The notes under the pieces are model-generated. The model did no database searches. It was not told the origin of the DNA and worked only from the letters and a program-made list of their open reading frames with translations. Below are positions 61,868 to 64,000 of a stretch of 64,000 bases of DNA, piece after piece. How positions within the stretch are numbered: position 1 is the stretch's first letter; each line of letters starts with the position of its first letter. Source of the DNA: Ravibacter sp964562455 (GTDB lineage Bacteria > Bacteroidota > Bacteroidia > Cytophagales > Spirosomataceae); NCBI GenBank assembly GCA_964562455.1, contig CAZLTN010000018.1, positions 14,487 to 78,486 of the forward strand, in the 5' to 3' direction. Position numbers and translations under genes: made by a program.

Positions 61868-63865
61868 ATGCAAAATTCGATTTTCACACGAATACGCAGT
61901 TTTCTGCTTCTCTCCCTTGTACTGTTTTCTTTCCCTTTAAAAGCGCAGCGCTTTTTTTCGGTGGTCTTCGACCAATTACCTAAAGATATGCAGATGTATG
62001 CAAGGGGAGCAAATAACCTGGCCGAAATACCCGTCAGCGGGATCATCGAGATCCCCGGGTGGAGCCATATGTCTGTCGTCACTTACCGGAACGGACAGCG
62101 ATACGGATATCAGCGATCTACGCTGAACTATGGAGGGAAAGACAGTTCCAACTTCAGCATGAAAACGACGATTAAAGCAGAGAAGGCTGATTATACCGTT
62201 GATGTCTGGGCATGCAGGCAGGCGGATTCAGTGCTGATGGTAAGGCGTACGGATGTAGTGGCGGGTGATTTCTATCTTATAAACGGGCAATCGAACGGCG
62301 CTGCGCTTATGTTCGACTCCTGGAACGATAAATATTGCCGGACCATTGCCCGCATCCCCGATAACGATCCTATACGTACACCCGGCGATACCCTCTGGAT
62401 CCCGTCTTCGTGGTCACATCCGTATGTAGGGGCATGGGGTGTTCATTTACAGCGCCTTATACTTGAAAAATACGGAATACCGACCACTATTATAAACGCT
62501 TCTCTCCCGGGCGCAAAGATATCCTACTTTCTTCAGCGCAACGAATCCAATCATGCCGATCCAAACAACCTGTACGGCTCATTACTTCACAGGACCAACG
62601 TTGCCAGACCAAAGACGATCAAAGGCTATTTCTGGTATCAGGGCGAACAGGAAGCGATTGAAAATATACCCGGCTACGAATCGGCCTTCGATCAGCTTTA
62701 TCATTACTGGCGCCAGGATCTTCTCAATGTTGAGAATTTTTATATTATCCAAACCAATATAATTTATTCCCCCGTTTCTCCGTCCATCCGCGACTATCAG
62801 CGCCGTACAAAGTACCTGTATGAAAAAACCGATCATTTTTCCACCCTGGGCCTGGAGCTTTATGATGATGGGGTCCATTATCTGCTGGACGCTTACAAGG
62901 AACTGGCAAGAAGAATTTTTTATTTCCTCGAACCCCGCCACTACGGAGTTGAGTTCAACCCGGAAGTAGATTGCCCTGATGTGCAGAAAATATTTTATTC
63001 GACCTCTTCCAAAGATGAAATTACGCTGGTATTCCAGCCCGGGCAGCGTATGGAGTGGCCCAAAGATTCGACTATAAAAGGAGAAAACGGCGCCGACGTC
63101 GTGATCAGTAATAAGGATTTTTTCTTTTTCGATGGTGATTTCAGCCAGAAAGCAAAAATAACTGCCGGGAAAGCCGAAGGAAACAGGATAATCCTCTCCC
63201 TCGACAAAGGCGTCAATGCCGGCAAACTGACATATTTACCCCTTGAAAAGCCCGCGAATGTACCGGTATTAAGAGGTCCGTACATCCGTAACAGCCGGAA
63301 GCTTGGCATTTTCTCGTTTGCCGACGTCAGCATCGGGAGCGCGCTCGGCACCCCGTCGCTGAGCCTGACAGGTAATGAATCGGGGATACGTATTGCCTGG
63401 CAAACTGTCGCAGGCGCTGACTCATATGTGATAGAAAAAAAGTCCGGGAATTCACCTTTTGTCAAATTGACTGAAAGTAATGGTACGACTACAAGTTTTA
63501 CAGATACAAATGTCCTTCCCAATACGTCATATACCTACCGGGTTTATGCAGTGAATGCCACCGCTGAATCTGCTTTTGCCGTAGCCGACATGATTTTCTC
63601 ACCTGTACTGGGATCGGAACCGGCTCATTCTGCCGGTTTTGCAATCTCTCCCAATCCTGTAAGAGAAGATGTCAACATCGAATTTTCCGGGTTACAAACC
63701 GGCAGAATTTCTTTGCGTACTATAGCAGGCCTTACTCTTTTTTCAGGTACACTGCAATCTACGGACCGTTATTCCATACCCTGTCGCCAACTCAGTTCCG
63801 GTATCTATTTCATTACCTTCGAAAGCGAGGAAGGAACCGTTGTTACCAGGAAGTTTATCAGGTAA
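61868..63865 (+). CDS. SASA/SGNH-type carbohydrate esterase with FnIII domain and T9SS sorting signal
   Basis: I start at the ATG at 61868 (MQNSIFTRIRSF), giving 665 residues and a signal peptide ending at PLKAQ (26). A start at 61820 would add a non-signal extension. The sialate O-acetylesterase-like domain (Pfam SASA) has the nucleophile motif G140-QSN143 (Ser142), GYFWYQGEQEA, and D334-x-x-H337 (DDGVHY), so the SGNH triad is complete. It likely removes acetyl or similar groups from a polysaccharide. A fibronectin type III domain (about 505-585, IRIAWQTVAGADSYVIEKK) and a T9SS type A sorting domain (about 595-665, FAISPNPVREDVNIEF...SGIYFITFESEEG) follow. It is a secreted T9SS cargo, divergent from the TIM-barrel gene. 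Confidence 0.88.
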   Translation: MQNSIFTRIRSFLLLSLVLFSFPLKAQRFFSVVFDQLPKDMQMYARGANNLAEIPVSGIIEIPGWSHMSVVTYRNGQRYGYQRSTLNYGGKDSSNFSMKTTIKAEKADYTVDVWACRQADSVLMVRRTDVVAGDFYLINGQSNGAALMFDSWNDKYCRTIARIPDNDPIRTPGDTLWIPSSWSHPYVGAWGVHLQRLILEKYGIPTTIINASLPGAKISYFLQRNESNHADPNNLYGSLLHRTNVARPKTIKGYFWYQGEQEAIENIPGYESAFDQLYHYWRQDLLNVENFYIIQTNIIYSPVSPSIRDYQRRTKYLYEKTDHFSTLGLELYDDGVHYLLDAYKELARRIFYFLEPRHYGVEFNPEVDCPDVQKIFYSTSSKDEITLVFQPGQRMEWPKDSTIKGENGADVVISNKDFFFFDGDFSQKAKITAGKAEGNRIILSLDKGVNAGKLTYLPLEKPANVPVLRGPYIRNSRKLGIFSFADVSIGSALGTPSLSLTGNESGIRIAWQTVAGADSYVIEKKSGNSPFVKLTESNGTTTSFTDTNVLPNTSYTYRVYAVNATAESAFAVADMIFSPVLGSEPAHSAGFAISPNPVREDVNIEFSGLQTGRISLRTIAGLTLFSGTLQSTDRYSIPCRQLSSGIYFITFESEEGTVVTRKFIR

Positions 63866-63876
63866 TAATGCGCATA

Positions 63877-63972
63877 TACAGACGGGTAGCCCCTATGGGG
63901 CATAAAAACCATACGGTCGCCGATTCTACAGACGGGTAGCGCCTAACGGCGCAATATCGATCCTATAGGATC
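63877..63972. repeat. Dispersed hairpin repeat family at the right edge
   Basis: TACAGACGGGTAGC occurs at 63877-63890 and again at 63927-63940 (50-bp period). Each runs into a hairpin: GCCCC-TAT-GGGGC (63889-63901) and GCGCC-TAAC-GGCGC (63939-63952), where the paired bases differ but complementarity is kept. A third dyad, GATCCTATAGGATC (63959-63972), follows. The repeat array probably continues beyond the window. The 135 bp after 63865 contain no gene. Confidence 0.8.
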
Positions 63973-64000
63973 TTCTCGGTTCTCTCCTTCTCACCCCCTC

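Overview
The window reads as chromosome of a Bacteroidota bacterium, most likely Cytophagales (Dyadobacter/Spirosomataceae-like; the genus is inference). The basis is two complete FecI sigma - FecR anti-sigma - SusC - SusD outer-membrane uptake loci, two proteins ending in type IX secretion (T9SS) sorting domains, Bacteroidota-type promoters (TTTG, about 19-20 bp, TAnnTTTG), a stand-alone LytTR regulator, and weak Shine-Dalgarno sequences. Coding DNA is close to 50% GC and intergenic DNA is AT-rich. I saw no rRNA, tRNA, insertion sequence, phage or CRISPR array.

Layout: 1-7.3 kb is a plus-strand envelope operon (secreted protein, CarboxypepD_reg-OmpA, 18-repeat TPR protein, pre-peptidase-like OmpA protein), facing a large M14 metallocarboxypeptidase (7.3-9.8 kb). 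At 10.2-21.0 kb lies SusCD locus 1: sigma, FecR, hairpin, SusC, SusD_2-type lipoprotein, a second M14 carboxypeptidase and an 832-residue lipoprotein of unknown function. A PVC-type cytochrome c dehydrogenase (21.1-24.3 kb, minus) follows. At 24.7-28.4 kb are Wzi, HIT, a DUF1080 (3-keto-disaccharide hydrolase-like) protein and a hydroxypyruvate-isomerase-like TIM barrel. The 28.4-37.8 kb stretch is mostly minus-strand housekeeping: an EEP phosphatase, pheS, an RmlD-like reductase, cyclophilin, a lipoprotein, an Omp85 protein, fabH, pssA and an MBL hydrolase. A divergent LytTR gene in it has a helically phased ACGT repeat array upstream. At 37.9-39.8 kb are two START-fold proteins and a DUF1801 protein.

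At 40.2-52.7 kb lies SusCD locus 2: sigma, FecR (4-bp overlap), two hairpins, SusC, SusD, a PL22/TolB-like beta-propeller, a 1049-residue Tat-exported protein with two FAD-type Rossmann motifs, and a secreted protein carrying a flavinylation (FMN_bind) motif. This pairing of an uptake pore with periplasmic flavin redox proteins is the most unusual thing here. Then come aquaporin, katG with a well-matched promoter, a 1275-residue T9SS adhesin-like protein, an 874-bp AT-rich gap with a perfect 19-bp inverted repeat, a sugar-isomerase-like TIM barrel, and a SASA/SGNH esterase with FnIII and T9SS domains.

Two copies of an imperfect inverted repeat built on ACCACGGAG/GCACAGAG (one with a 22-bp tandem expansion), a CACATC microsatellite, and a hairpin-bearing repeat family at the right edge are the main repeats. 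Functional links within each locus are inferred from gene order and domain content.
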